Positions 9,028 to 17,514 of a stretch of DNA of 64,000 nt are shown here, piece by piece. This stretch comes from VRUE01 sp963716735. GTDB taxonomy: Bacteria > Actinomycetota > Thermoleophilia > Solirubrobacterales > 70-9. The notes beneath the pieces are model-generated. The model was not told where the DNA came from. It saw only the letters and a list, made by a program, of their open reading frames with translations, and did no database searches. The number at the start of each line of letters is the position of its first letter. Positions within the stretch are counted from its first letter, which is position 1. Both the position numbers and the translations under genes were made by a program. Location: positions 1,054,001 to 1,118,000 of the forward strand of contig OY970321.1 of NCBI GenBank assembly GCA_963716735.1, written 5' to 3'.

Positions 9028-10197
9028 ATGGACTTCCAGCTGACCGACGAGCAGCGTCTGATCTCTGAAACGGCGCGCGACTTCGCCGACAAGGAGATCC
9101 TCCCGCGGGTCAAAGAGAATGACCGCGCGGCGCGTTTTGATCGCGAGCTGGCGAGCAAGCTGGGTGAGGTCGGCTACCTCGGCGCCCCCGTCGCCGAGCA
9201 GTACGGCGGCCGCGGCCTCGACTACATCGGCTACGGCCTGATCGTCGAGCAGGTCGGCCGCGCCGACTCCTCCGCCCGCACCGTCGTCTCGGTGCAGACC
9301 TCGCTCGTCGCCGGCTCGATCGAGAAGTGGGGCACCGAGGAGCAGAAGCAAAAGTGGCTGCCGAAGCTCTGCTCGGGCGAGGCGCTCGGCTGCTTCGGCC
9401 TGACCGAGCCCGACACCGGCTCCGACGCCGCCAACCTGCGCACCCGCGCGACCAGGACCGACTCGGGCTGGTCGATCAGCGGCCAGAAGATGTGGATCTC
9501 GCTCGGCAACTTCTCCGAGGTGGCGCTGATCTTCGCCCAGACCGACCCCGAGAAGAAACACCGCGGCCTCGCCTGCTTCCTCGTCCCGACGGCGTCGGAT
9601 GGCTTCACCACGCAGGAGATCCACGGCAAGCTCGGGCTGCGCTCCTCCGACACCGCGGAGCTCGCGCTCGACGGCGTCGAGGTCGGCGAGGACGCGATGC
9701 TGGGCGAGATCGGCGACGGCTTCAAGGTCGCGATGAGCGCCCTCGACAACGGCCGCTACAGCGTCGCCGCGGGCTGCGTCGGCATCTGCGACGGCTGCGT
9801 CGAAGCCTCGGTTGCCTACGCCAAGGAGCGCAAGCAGTTCGGCGTCCCCCTGGCCCGCTTCCAGCTCGTGCAGGAGATGATCGCCGACATGATCGTCAAG
9901 CGCGACGCATCGCGGATGCTGGTCTACCGCGCCGGGATGCTGAAGGACGAAGGTAAGCCGAACACGATGGAGACCTCGGTGGCGAAGCTGCACGCGACCG
10001 AGGCCGCGGTCGAATGCGCCAACCTGGCGATCCAGGTGCACGGCGGCGCCGGTTACGTCGACGACTACCCGGTCGAGCGCTACCTGCGCGACGCGCGGGT
10101 GACGACGCTCTACGAGGGGACCTCGCAGATCCAGAAGCTGATCATCGGCCGCGCCGCGACCGGGATCAACGCGATGACCCCGATGGAAGCGGAATAA
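9028..10197 (+). CDS. acyl-CoA dehydrogenase
   Basis: A 389-residue flavoenzyme that introduces the alpha-beta double bond into acyl-CoA and hands electrons to ETF. The first signature is CFGLTEPDTGSDAA (about residue 128 onward); the second is in the C-terminal domain, where the catalytic Glu is expected in TTLYEGTSQIQKLIIGR. The three-domain length is standard. GAAGGAG precedes the ATG. It sits between the fold-IV PLP enzyme and enoyl-CoA hydratase, consistent with sequential beta-oxidation. Chain-length specificity cannot be seen. Confidence 0.94.
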   Translation: MDFQLTDEQRLISETARDFADKEILPRVKENDRAARFDRELASKLGEVGYLGAPVAEQYGGRGLDYIGYGLIVEQVGRADSSARTVVSVQTSLVAGSIEKWGTEEQKQKWLPKLCSGEALGCFGLTEPDTGSDAANLRTRATRTDSGWSISGQKMWISLGNFSEVALIFAQTDPEKKHRGLACFLVPTASDGFTTQEIHGKLGLRSSDTAELALDGVEVGEDAMLGEIGDGFKVAMSALDNGRYSVAAGCVGICDGCVEASVAYAKERKQFGVPLARFQLVQEMIADMIVKRDASRMLVYRAGMLKDEGKPNTMETSVAKLHATEAAVECANLAIQVHGGAGYVDDYPVERYLRDARVTTLYEGTSQIQKLIIGRAATGINAMTPMEAE

Positions 10198-10206
10198 GGA
10201 CACCGA

Positions 10207-10980
10207 GTGAGTGACCTGGTCGAGACCTCGCTCGACGAGCCTCACGTCGCGCTGCTGCGGCTGAACCGACCCGAGGCCCGCAATGCCCTCTCGCCGGAGA
10301 TGATGGAGCAGCTCATCACCGAGCTGGAGCGCCTCGACCCCGGCCCCGACGTGCGCTGCATCGTGATCGCCGGATCCGAGAAGGTCTTCGCCGCCGGGGC
10401 CGACATCAAGGCGATGAGCGAACGCAGCTTCGCCGAAGCCCTTACCCACCCGTCCTCTGCGTTCTGGCGCCGCCTTGCGGCGGTGAAAACCCCGACGATT
10501 GCCGCCGTCTCCGGCTACGCCCTGGGCGGAGGCTGCGAGCTGGCCCTCGCCTGCGACATGATCGTCGCCTCCGATACCGCCGTGTTCGGCCAGCCCGAGA
10601 TAACCCTCGGCATCATCCCCGGCGGTGGCGGCACCCAACGCCTGGCGCGAGTGATCGGCAAGCAGCGGGCAATGGAGTTCGTACTCACCGGGCGCCGCTT
10701 CGACGCGAACGCCGGTCTCGAGCTGGGCCTCGTCAACAAAGTCGCGGAGAATGGAGGCTGGCTCGAGGAGGCGCTGGCGCTGGCCCACACGGTCGCCGAG
10801 CGGCCGCCGATCGCCGCCAGGCTCGCCAAACAAGCCGTGATCGCCGCCGAGGAGACGGCGCTCGCCGCCGGGCTCGAGAACGAGCGCCGCCTCTACGAGC
10901 TGGCGATGGCGACCGACGACCGGGTCGAGGGGATGAAGGCCTTCCTCGACAAGCGAGAGCCGAAGTTCGAGGGCCGATGA
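10207..10980 (+). CDS. enoyl-CoA hydratase/isomerase
   Basis: A 257-residue crotonase-fold enzyme hydrating 2-enoyl-CoA. Crotonase signatures: FAAGADIKAMSE (oxyanion-hole loop), GYALGGGCELALACD (second oxyanion hole) and FGQPEITLGIIPGGGGTQRLAR, with both catalytic glutamates in the expected places (GGCELAL and QPEITLG). GTG start; the stop overlaps the ATG of the 3-hydroxyacyl-CoA dehydrogenase (ATGA), so the two products are probably made in equal amounts. Confidence 0.94.
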   Translation: MSDLVETSLDEPHVALLRLNRPEARNALSPEMMEQLITELERLDPGPDVRCIVIAGSEKVFAAGADIKAMSERSFAEALTHPSSAFWRRLAAVKTPTIAAVSGYALGGGCELALACDMIVASDTAVFGQPEITLGIIPGGGGTQRLARVIGKQRAMEFVLTGRRFDANAGLELGLVNKVAENGGWLEEALALAHTVAERPPIAARLAKQAVIAAEETALAAGLENERRLYELAMATDDRVEGMKAFLDKREPKFEGR

Positions 10981-12173
10981 ACGTAGAGCGGGTCGGCGTC
11001 GTCGGCGCCGGCACCATGGGCGCCGGGATCGCCCAGATCGCGGCGCTCGGCGGTTACGAGACCCGACTGCACGACCCGGTCCCGGCGGCGCTCGAAACCG
11101 GGGTCGAGCGGTTGCACTTGGCGCTGGCCAAAGGCGCGACGAAGGGCCTGTGGAGCGAGAAGGACGCCGACGCGGCGAGCGGCCGGGTCGGCGCCGCGGC
11201 GAGCCTCGGCGACCTCGGCGAATGCGACCTGGTCGTCGAGGCGGCGCCGGAGGACCTGCAACTGAAGCGTGAGCTGTTCGCCGCGCTCGCGGACGCCTGC
11301 GGTCCGCAGGCGATCCTGGCCAGCAATACCTCCTCGCTGCCGGTGACGGCGATCGCCGCGCAGGTCCCCAACCCCGAGCGCGTCGTCGGCATGCACTTCT
11401 TCAACCCGCCGGCGCTGATGAAGCTGGTCGAGATCGTCGCGACCGCCGAGTCGAGCGAGGCTGCCCTCGGGGCGACGACCGCGGTCGGCCGCCGCATGGG
11501 GCGCACGCCGATCCGGGCCAAGGACAGCCCGGGCTTCGTCGCCAACCGCCTCGCCCGTCCCTTCAGCCTGGAGTCGCTGCGGATGCTCGCCGAGGGCGTC
11601 GCCGATGCGCCGACGATCGACCGCGTCGTCCGCCTCGGCGGTGGCTTCCGCATGGGTCCGTTCGAGCTGATCGACCTGATCGGCCTCGACGTCAACCTCA
11701 GCGTCGCCCGCTCCTTTTATAGCCAGGGCGGCGAGCCCGAGCGCTGGCGCCCGAGCGCGATCCAGGAGCGTATGGTCGAAGAAGGTCGACTCGGCCGCAA
11801 GAGTGGCCACGGCTTCTACGTATACGGCGACGGCCCCTACCGAGAGCCGGATCCGGACATCGGCGCCGATGCGCCGACGCTCGACCACGCCGAGCTGGCG
11901 AGGGTCGATCCGGCGGCCCCGACGGTCCTACCGCGCCTGTTGACCCAGATTGCCAACGAGGCCGCGTTTGCCCTCGAAGAGGAAGTCGGCTTGCCGGCCG
12001 ATATGGACACGGCGATGCGGCTCGGCTTCAACTGGCCGCGCGGCCCGCTCGAGCTGACTGCGATGATCGGCACCGATCGCGCCGCGCGCCTACTGGAAGA
12101 GCTGCAGCGGTGGCACGGGGACGCCTACCGCCCCGCCCCCCGACTGACTGCTGCCGCGGCGGAGGGCCGGTGA
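10977..12173 (+). CDS. 3-hydroxyacyl-CoA dehydrogenase
   Basis: A 398-residue NAD-dependent dehydrogenase oxidising 3-hydroxyacyl-CoA. The N-terminal Rossmann motif is VGVVGAGTMGAGIAQIAA; the catalytic region includes ASNTSSLPVTAIA and GMHFFNPPALMKLVEIV; KDSPGFVANRL marks the family. It is longer than the usual 280-residue single-C-domain form and ends with a second C-terminal-domain-like segment (FNWPRGPLELTAMIG), as in PaaH-type proteins. ATGA overlap with the hydratase and GTGA overlap with the alkyl sulfatase gene. Confidence 0.93.
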   Translation: MNVERVGVVGAGTMGAGIAQIAALGGYETRLHDPVPAALETGVERLHLALAKGATKGLWSEKDADAASGRVGAAASLGDLGECDLVVEAAPEDLQLKRELFAALADACGPQAILASNTSSLPVTAIAAQVPNPERVVGMHFFNPPALMKLVEIVATAESSEAALGATTAVGRRMGRTPIRAKDSPGFVANRLARPFSLESLRMLAEGVADAPTIDRVVRLGGGFRMGPFELIDLIGLDVNLSVARSFYSQGGEPERWRPSAIQERMVEEGRLGRKSGHGFYVYGDGPYREPDPDIGADAPTLDHAELARVDPAAPTVLPRLLTQIANEAAFALEEEVGLPADMDTAMRLGFNWPRGPLELTAMIGTDRAARLLEELQRWHGDAYRPAPRLTAAAAEGR

Positions 12174-13993
12174 GCGAGCGCGACTTCGAGGAAGCACGCC
12201 GCGGCCTCGTCGCTCCCTTCGACCCACCGGTGGTCGAGAACGAGCAGGGCCGGGTCATCTGGGACCTGCGCTCCTACGATTTCCTCGAGGGCGAGCCGGC
12301 GGAGACTGCCCACTCCAACCTCTGGCGCCAGAGCCGGCTGACCCGGATCGCCGGCCTCTTCGAGCTGGCGCCGGGCTTCTATCAGCTGCGCGGCTTCGAC
12401 CTCTCGAACATGCACGTGATCGAGGGCGACGAGGGGATCGTCGTGATCGACCCGCTGATCTCAGCCGAGACCGCCGCCGCGGCGCTGGCCCTCTACCGCG
12501 AGCACCGTGGCGAGCGGCCCGTCACCGGCCTGATCTACACCCACAGCCACGTCGACCACTTCGGCGGGGCCAGGGGCGTCGTCTCGGCGGAGGAGGTCGA
12601 CGCGGGCAGGGTCCCCGTCCTCGCCCCCTCCGGCTTCCTCCACCACGCGGTCAGCGAGAACGTCTTCGCCGGCACCGCGATGGGCCGCCGCGCCGGCTAC
12701 ATGTACGGGGCGCTGCTCGAGCGCGGACCGGAGGGGCAGCTCGGCTCCGGCCTGGGACAGACGACGTCGCTGGGCTCGATCACGCTGATCCCGCCGACGA
12801 TCGAGATCGGCGAGACCGGGCAGACCGAGATCGTCGACGGCGTCGAGATGGCCTTCCAACTGACGCCCGGCACCGAGGCTCCGGCCGAGATGAACATCCA
12901 CTTCCCCGCCGCGAGGGTGCTCTGCGTCGCCGACAACGTCGCCCGCTCGATGCACAACATCCTCACCCCCCGCGGTGCCCTGGTCCGCGATCCGCGCATC
13001 TGGGCCCGCTACCTGGACGAGGCGATCGAGCTGTTCGGCGCCGATTCCGACGTTCTCTTCAGCGGTCACCACTGGGCCTGCTGGGGCGGCGAGCGGATCG
13101 TCGACCTGCTCGAGAAGCAGCGCGACCTCTACGCCTATCTGCACGACCAGACCCTGCGCCTGCTCAACAAGGGGCATACCGGGGCGGAGATCGCCGAGCT
13201 GGTCGAGCTGCCCCCGAGCCTCGCCGACGAGTGGCACTGCCACGAGTTCTACGGCTCGGTCAGCCACAACACGAGGGCGATCTACCAGCGATACATGGGC
13301 TGGTTCGACGGCAACCCGGCCCACCTGTGGGAGCACCCACCCCAGGAGCAGGCCCGCCGCTACGTCGAGTTCATGGGCGGCGCCGAGGCGGTGCTGGAGA
13401 AGGCCCGCCGCTCCTTCGAGCAGGGCGATTACCGCTGGGTCGCCGAGGTCGTCAACCACGTCGTCTTCGCCGAGCCGGAGAACGAGGCGGCCCGGGAACT
13501 GCAGGCCGATGCGCTGGCGCAGCTCGGCTACGGCGCCGAGAACGCGACCTGGCGCAACTTCTTCCTGATGGGCGCCAAGGAGTTGCGCGAGGGCATCGGC
13601 GGCACGCCGACCTCCCCCGCTCCTCCCGACATCGTCGCCAACCTCTCGGTCGCGCAGCTGCTCGACGCGATGGCGATCCGGCTCGACGGGCCACGCGCCT
13701 GGGATTCCCACCTGCGGATCGACTGGGTGATCGCCGAGCCCGACGAGCAGCACGCGCTGACCGTTCGCAATGGAGTTCTCCACCACCGCCTCGGCCGCCA
13801 CCAGCCGGCCGCCGAAGCCTCTCTGCTGATCGACCGCGAGGCCCTCGACCGGCTGCTGCTCAAAACCGCCGACGTCGCCGAGCTCCTGGAGAGCGGCCGC
13901 CTACGGTTCGAGGGCGACGGCGAGAAGATCGGTGAGCTGCTCGGCCTGCTCGACGAACCCGATCCTGGATTCGCGATCGTCACGCCCGAGTAA
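12170..13993 (+). CDS. alkyl sulfatase, SdsA1/BDS1 type (metallo-beta-lactamase fold)
   Basis: A 607-residue zinc enzyme that hydrolyses primary alkyl sulfates such as dodecyl sulfate to the alcohol and sulfate. The N-terminal domain has the metal motif THSHVDHFGG; the middle has the helical dimerisation region (RRYVEFMGGAEAVLEKARRS ... NATWRNFFLMGAKELREG); the C-terminus is the SCP2-like substrate domain. I see no signal peptide, so it is probably cytoplasmic. The GTG at 12170 overlaps the previous stop as GTGA, which favours it over the in-frame ATG at 12110. Linked to beta-oxidation genes, it could feed alkyl chains into the pathway via alcohol and aldehyde oxidation (inference). Confidence 0.92.
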   Translation: MSERDFEEARRGLVAPFDPPVVENEQGRVIWDLRSYDFLEGEPAETAHSNLWRQSRLTRIAGLFELAPGFYQLRGFDLSNMHVIEGDEGIVVIDPLISAETAAAALALYREHRGERPVTGLIYTHSHVDHFGGARGVVSAEEVDAGRVPVLAPSGFLHHAVSENVFAGTAMGRRAGYMYGALLERGPEGQLGSGLGQTTSLGSITLIPPTIEIGETGQTEIVDGVEMAFQLTPGTEAPAEMNIHFPAARVLCVADNVARSMHNILTPRGALVRDPRIWARYLDEAIELFGADSDVLFSGHHWACWGGERIVDLLEKQRDLYAYLHDQTLRLLNKGHTGAEIAELVELPPSLADEWHCHEFYGSVSHNTRAIYQRYMGWFDGNPAHLWEHPPQEQARRYVEFMGGAEAVLEKARRSFEQGDYRWVAEVVNHVVFAEPENEAARELQADALAQLGYGAENATWRNFFLMGAKELREGIGGTPTSPAPPDIVANLSVAQLLDAMAIRLDGPRAWDSHLRIDWVIAEPDEQHALTVRNGVLHHRLGRHQPAAEASLLIDREALDRLLLKTADVAELLESGRLRFEGDGEKIGELLGLLDEPDPGFAIVTPE

Positions 13994-14061
13994 CCGCCGA
14001 GACTTATCAGTCTTCTTTAGGTATTTTTCGAGTCTCCAGCCCTACGAGCAGGAGAGAGACC

Positions 14062-14268
14062 TTGCGAACCAGACTCATCACTGTCGTAGTTTTCGTCGCC
14101 GCCCTCACCGTCCCCGCAGCTTCCGCCACCGCGGGCGACAAGGACTGCTCCGATTTCAGCACCTGGCGACAGGCGCAGAACTTCTACAAGAACCACGGCG
14201 GCCCGCGCTACGACCCGCATCGTCTCGACGCCGACCGCGACGGCATCGCCTGCGAGAGCCTGCGTTGA
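14062..14268 (+). CDS. secreted excalibur-domain protein
   Basis: A 68-residue protein with a signal peptide (RLITVVVFVAALTVPAASATA) and a single excalibur domain: CSDFSTWRQAQNFYKNHG followed by the calcium-binding-like loop DADRDGIACESL. Excalibur modules are small extracellular domains with a DxDxDGxxCE motif. The TTG start is supported by GGAGAGAG 5 nt upstream and by the signal peptide beginning immediately. The gene ends 18 nt before a strong hairpin shared with the convergent UBP zinc-finger gene. Confidence 0.85.
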   Translation: MRTRLITVVVFVAALTVPAASATAGDKDCSDFSTWRQAQNFYKNHGGPRYDPHRLDADRDGIACESLR

Positions 14269-14285
14269 GCAGGCCCCGAGTCGAA

Positions 14286-14313
14286 CTCCGCCTCAGTCGC
14301 TGCTGAGGCGGAG
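14286..14313. terminator. hairpin overlapping the UBP zinc-finger stop codon
   Basis: A perfect 11-bp stem, CTCCGCCTCAG (14286-14296) and CTGAGGCGGAG (14303-14313), closes a 6-nt loop between two convergent genes. The stop codon of the minus-strand gene lies inside the left arm. There is no strong T-tract, so terminator activity is inferred from position and stem stability. Confidence 0.6.
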
Positions 14314-14571
14314 CATCGCCTCGTCCACGTAGCACCAGCTCCAGTCCTCACCTGGCTCCGCCGAGCGGATCAGCGGGTGCCCGGTCTCCAGATGGTGGGC
14401 GGTCGCGTGTTTGCCGGGGGAGTTGTCGCAGCAGCCGATGTGGCCACAGGTGTGACACATGCGGAGATGCACCCAACTCATCCCCAACCGCAGGCACTCC
14501 TCGCAACCCGCAACCTCCCCGGGTGGATCGAGGTACTCGACCGAGTCGATATGGGTGCAGGTCGGAGCCGT
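14293..14571 (-). CDS. UBP-type (ZnF-UBP) zinc-finger protein, start uncertain
   Basis: The frame encodes a complete ZnF-UBP domain: CTHIDSVEYL near the start, GCEECLRLGMSWVHLR, MCHTCGHIGCCDNSPGKHAT, HHLETGHPLIRSAEPGEDW and WCYVDEAML, with all the expected Cys and His residues. Bacterial proteins of this size usually consist of only this domain; function is not established. An in-frame TAA (14581-14583) lies only four codons before ACG 14569-14571, and no ATG, GTG or TTG occurs before the first zinc-binding Cys. The first normal start, TTG 14487, would cut off half the domain. Either ACG is the start (related proteins begin M-TAPTC-like) or the start codon is mutated or mis-sequenced. Confidence 0.7.
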   Translation of the reverse strand, partial: TAPTCTHIDSVEYLDPPGEVAGCEECLRLGMSWVHLRMCHTCGHIGCCDNSPGKHATAHHLETGHPLIRSAEPGEDWSWCYVDEAMLRLSSD

Positions 14572-14653
14572 ACCTCGACCTTAGAGCATGCCACTCAGCT
14601 GCAGCGCAAATCGAGCCATTGCCCCAGCACCCACGTCTGAAGGCCCATCTGCA

Positions 14654-15148
14654 ATGGTGCCCGGCATGAGCGGCACCGATGGAGGTGGGGAGCCGATCAC
14701 CGAGGAGGGGATCGCTGCCCTGCGCGAGGAAATCGAGCAGCTGGAAGGCCCTGGCCGGACCGCGATGGCGGCCAGGATCAAGGTCGCGCGTGAGGAAGGC
14801 GACCTCAAGGAGAACGCCGAGTACCACATCGCCAAGGACGATCAGGCCCATCTCGAGACCAAGATCAAGCGCCTGCGCGAGCGACTGCGCACGGCGGTCG
14901 TGGTCGAGGTCGACGGCGGCGCGGACTGCTTCAGCTTCGGCCGTACCGCCGAGGTCCTCGACGAGGAGAAAGGCGCCGTCAACACCTGGACCCTGGTGGG
15001 CTCGACCGAAGCCGACCTCGCCGCAGGCCGCCTCTCGGCCGAGTCCCCGATCGGTCAGGCGCTGATGAACGCCGAGCCCGGCAAACCGGTCAAGGTCGAG
15101 ACCCCCCGCGGGAGTCGCGTGTTCGTGGTCCAGAAGCTGGTCGACTGA
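14654..15148 (+). CDS. greA: GreA/GreB family transcription elongation factor
   Basis: A 164-residue protein that rescues backtracked RNA polymerase by stimulating transcript cleavage. The N-terminal coiled-coil hairpin is EEGIAALREEIEQLEG, then ARIKVAREEGDLKENAEYHIAKDDQ, with the acidic tip residues (EEGDLKENAEY) intact; the C-terminal domain includes VNTWTLVGSTEAD and SPIGQALMNAEPGK. GAAGG at 14639-14643 supports ATG 14654; ATG 14666 is an alternative. It overlaps nothing and ends 1 nt before the convergent thioredoxin reductase stop. Confidence 0.9.
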   Translation: MVPGMSGTDGGGEPITEEGIAALREEIEQLEGPGRTAMAARIKVAREEGDLKENAEYHIAKDDQAHLETKIKRLRERLRTAVVVEVDGGADCFSFGRTAEVLDEEKGAVNTWTLVGSTEADLAAGRLSAESPIGQALMNAEPGKPVKVETPRGSRVFVVQKLVD

Positions 15149-15149
15149 C

Positions 15150-16157
15150 CTAAGCGGGCTTAGGGGCGATCTCGGTCGGCTCGCCGCCCGGAAGCCAGTG
15201 CGCCTCGGGCGAAGGCGGGGTGTCGCGCAGGTACCACTCGGCGTCGAGGGCACCCATGCAGCCGGTGCCGGCGGCGGTGACCGCCTGGCGGTAGGTGTGA
15301 TCGACGACGTCGCCCACGGCGAAGACGCCGGGCAGGTTGGTCTTGGTCGAGCCCGGCTCGGTGCGGATGTAGCCGTCCTCGTCGGTCTCGACCTGGTCGC
15401 GGACGACCTCCGATTTCGGGATATGTCCGATCGCGACGAATGCGCCTTCGGTGCCGAAGTCCTCGGTCTCCCCCGTCTCGGCGTTGCGCAGCCGGACGTG
15501 ATCGAGGTTGCCGGCGTCACCGCCGACGAACTCCTCGGGGACGAAGGGGGTCTTGAACTCGATATTAGGCCGCTCGGCGGCGCGCTCGCGCATGATGCTC
15601 GAGGCGCGGAACTCGTCGCGGCGGTTGACAATGGTCAGGTCGCTGGCGAACTTGGAGACGAAGATCGCGTCCTCCATCGCCGAGTCGCCACCACCGATCA
15701 CGATCACCTTTTTGCCTTTGAAGAAAGCTCCGTCGCAGACGCCGCAGGTCGATACGCCGCAGCCGCTCAGCTCCATCTCGCCCGGGATGCCGAGCCGGCG
15801 CGGCTCCGCCCCCATCGCCAGGATCACGGTCTTGGCGATGTGCTCCTCGTCGCCGAGGAAGACCCTGTGGACGCCACCGTCGTCGCTGAGCTCGACCCGG
15901 TCGACGTCGTCGGTGACGAAGCGGGTGCCGAAGCGCTCCGCCTGGGCGCGGAACTGATTCATCATCTCGGGCCCCATGATTCCCTCGGGGTAGCCCGGGT
16001 AGTTCTCCACGTCGGTCGTGTTCTGCAGCTGACCGCCCCACTGGAAACCCTCGAAGGCGAGGGGCTCGAGGTTGGCGCGGGCGGTGTAGAGGGCGGCGGT
16101 GTAGCCGGCCGGCCCACCGCCGACGATGATCACGTTCTCAATCTTCTTCTCGGTCAT
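15150..16157 (-). CDS. trxB: thioredoxin reductase
   Basis: A 335-residue NADPH-dependent flavoenzyme reducing thioredoxin. FAD-binding motif GGGPAGYTAALYTARA at the N-terminus, redox-active pair Cys138/Cys141 in STCGVCDGAFF, NADPH-binding GGGDSAMEDAIF, and the closing FAD motif GVFAVGDVVDHTYRQAVTAAGTG. The thioredoxin itself is not in the window. The upstream 47 nt (16158-16204) is AT-rich, with TACTATAAAAAG and TATTAGACT on the minus strand as possible promoter elements. Confidence 0.95.
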   Translation of the reverse strand: MTEKKIENVIIVGGGPAGYTAALYTARANLEPLAFEGFQWGGQLQNTTDVENYPGYPEGIMGPEMMNQFRAQAERFGTRFVTDDVDRVELSDDGGVHRVFLGDEEHIAKTVILAMGAEPRRLGIPGEMELSGCGVSTCGVCDGAFFKGKKVIVIGGGDSAMEDAIFVSKFASDLTIVNRRDEFRASSIMRERAAERPNIEFKTPFVPEEFVGGDAGNLDHVRLRNAETGETEDFGTEGAFVAIGHIPKSEVVRDQVETDEDGYIRTEPGSTKTNLPGVFAVGDVVDHTYRQAVTAAGTGCMGALDAEWYLRDTPPSPEAHWLPGGEPTEIAPKPA

Positions 16158-16204
16158 TTTGCCGCCTGGGAGTCTAATACTTTACTTTTTATAGTACCAC
16201 CGGG

Positions 16205-17338
16205 TCATGCGACTTTCCCGGTCTCCGCGGGCACTGGAGCCTCCTGCAGATGCCGCCCGCGGTTGACCGGCAGCCCCTCCTCTTCCCACTGCACAACCCG
16301 TTTGCGCAGCTGGAAGAAGGCGACGATACCGGGTGGGATCGGCAGCCAGAAGGCGACCAGGCGGTAGACCAGGATCGCCGGAAAGACGGTCTCCTCGGGA
16401 ATGCCGAAGAGGACGAAGGCACCGATCATGCCGGCATCGACCGCGCCCACCCCGGCTGGCGCGAGCGGGAAGAGGTTGGCGACCATGCCGAGGAAGAAGC
16501 CCTGGACGATGACCGCGAGCGGCACGTCCACGCCGAAGGCTTTGAAGGAGGCCCAGAGGATGCCGATGTTCGCGGCCCAGAAGCCGGCGGCGCCGATCAC
16601 CGCGAGGCCGCCGCGCGAGGGATGAGCGAAGAGGCTGAGGGCGAACCTGAACCCTTCGGCGGCGATCGCCGGGACTTTGGCGACGCTGGCGGCGATCGCC
16701 TGGGCCCGTTCCCCCCGCGCATGGGCGGCCACACGCCGGCCGAGATCGGGCGGGATCAGTGCCAGCAACACACCGAGAACGAGCAGGACCCCCGCCACGG
16801 CGGCCGGCACCACGGTCAGCTCGACCGAGTGCTTGCCGGGCAGAACCCCGGTGCGCAGCAGGATGCCGAAGACGATCAGCGCCACCGGGTAGAAGACGTA
16901 GTGCAGGGCGAGGAAGGCGACCATTCGCCGACCGACGTCGCGCCGCCGCATCCCGGCTTTGCGCAGCGCCCAGTAGGTGAGTGCGATGCCGCCGGCACCG
17001 GCGGCCGAGAAGAGCAGCGTCGCCGCGACCCCGGCCATGTTGATCTCGTAGGTCTCCGACCAGCGCAGGCGCAGCACGTCACCCCCGACCACCGCCTTGA
17101 AGAGGGCGATGTAGGTGGCGATCGCGATCACGTTGAAGCCGATCGCGGCGGCGATCCAAGCCAGGTCGGCTTCGCTGAGCTTGCTCAGCGCATCGCCCAG
17201 CCCGACCAGCTTCGGGAAGAGGAAGTAGATGCAGATCAGCAGGGCGAGGACGACAAGCAACGTCTGCGCAACACGCCGCCGCGTGAACAGCGGCAGTTCG
17301 TAGCCGCCGTTTCCGTTCGCCGGCTGCTCGGGAGACAC
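16205..17338 (-). CDS. flippase-like / LPG synthase TM-region integral membrane protein
   Basis: A 378-residue polytopic membrane protein of the UPF0104/YbhN (lysylphosphatidylglycerol synthase TM region) family. About eight hydrophobic helices are visible, with the family hallmarks FSAAGAGGIALTYWALRKAG (about 115-134) and FPLAPAGVGAVDAGMIGAFVLFG (about 300-322). Members are linked to lipid or glycolipid translocation; the lipid here is unknown. GTG at 17338 is used because the residues before it look like out-of-gene sequence and it is followed by a hydrophilic N-terminus and the first helix. It lies downstream of PAP2 protein and element B4. Confidence 0.8.
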   Translation of the reverse strand: MSPEQPANGNGGYELPLFTRRRVAQTLLVVLALLICIYFLFPKLVGLGDALSKLSEADLAWIAAAIGFNVIAIATYIALFKAVVGGDVLRLRWSETYEINMAGVAATLLFSAAGAGGIALTYWALRKAGMRRRDVGRRMVAFLALHYVFYPVALIVFGILLRTGVLPGKHSVELTVVPAAVAGVLLVLGVLLALIPPDLGRRVAAHARGERAQAIAASVAKVPAIAAEGFRFALSLFAHPSRGGLAVIGAAGFWAANIGILWASFKAFGVDVPLAVIVQGFFLGMVANLFPLAPAGVGAVDAGMIGAFVLFGIPEETVFPAILVYRLVAFWLPIPPGIVAFFQLRKRVVQWEEEGLPVNRGRHLQEAPVPAETGKVA

Positions 17339-17351
17339 ATTCGAGACGCTA

Positions 17352-17514
17352 GATGATCGGCCAGTCGGGCGTGTGCGACTGGGGGCGCGCGTGGCCAAGC
17401 AGATCAAGGACGCAGGGTGCAGCCTTTGCTGGTTGCAAAGGCAAACCCGAGGACGCAGAGATGCGCAGCGCCACGGACGTCAGCCAGGCGTGCTCGCCTG
17501 GCTTGCCGATCATC
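17352..17514 (-). repeat. palindromic element B4 (divergent family B variant)
   Basis: Perfect 10-bp arms GATGATCGGC (17352-17361) and GCCGATCATC (17505-17514); the right arm contains the PAP2 stop codon. Between them, on the minus strand, come the hairpin GCCAGGCG-agca-CGCCTGGC, GCGCATCTCTGCGTCCTCGG, a perfect internal hairpin GCCTTTGC-aacca-GCAAAGGC, CCTGCGTCC, CTGCTTGG and another hairpin CCAGTCG-CGACTGG. The GCGTCCTCGG and CTGCGTCC...CTGCTTGG blocks match family B; the internal hairpin differs in sequence from the CGCAC/GTGCG one of B1 and B3. Confidence 0.65.

Noticed and set aside
12110..12169. N-terminal extension of the alkyl sulfatase to ATG 12110
   Set aside because: The extension is basic and Pro-rich, is the out-of-frame reading of the dehydrogenase 3' end, and the GTGA overlap start at 12170 fits the operon pattern.
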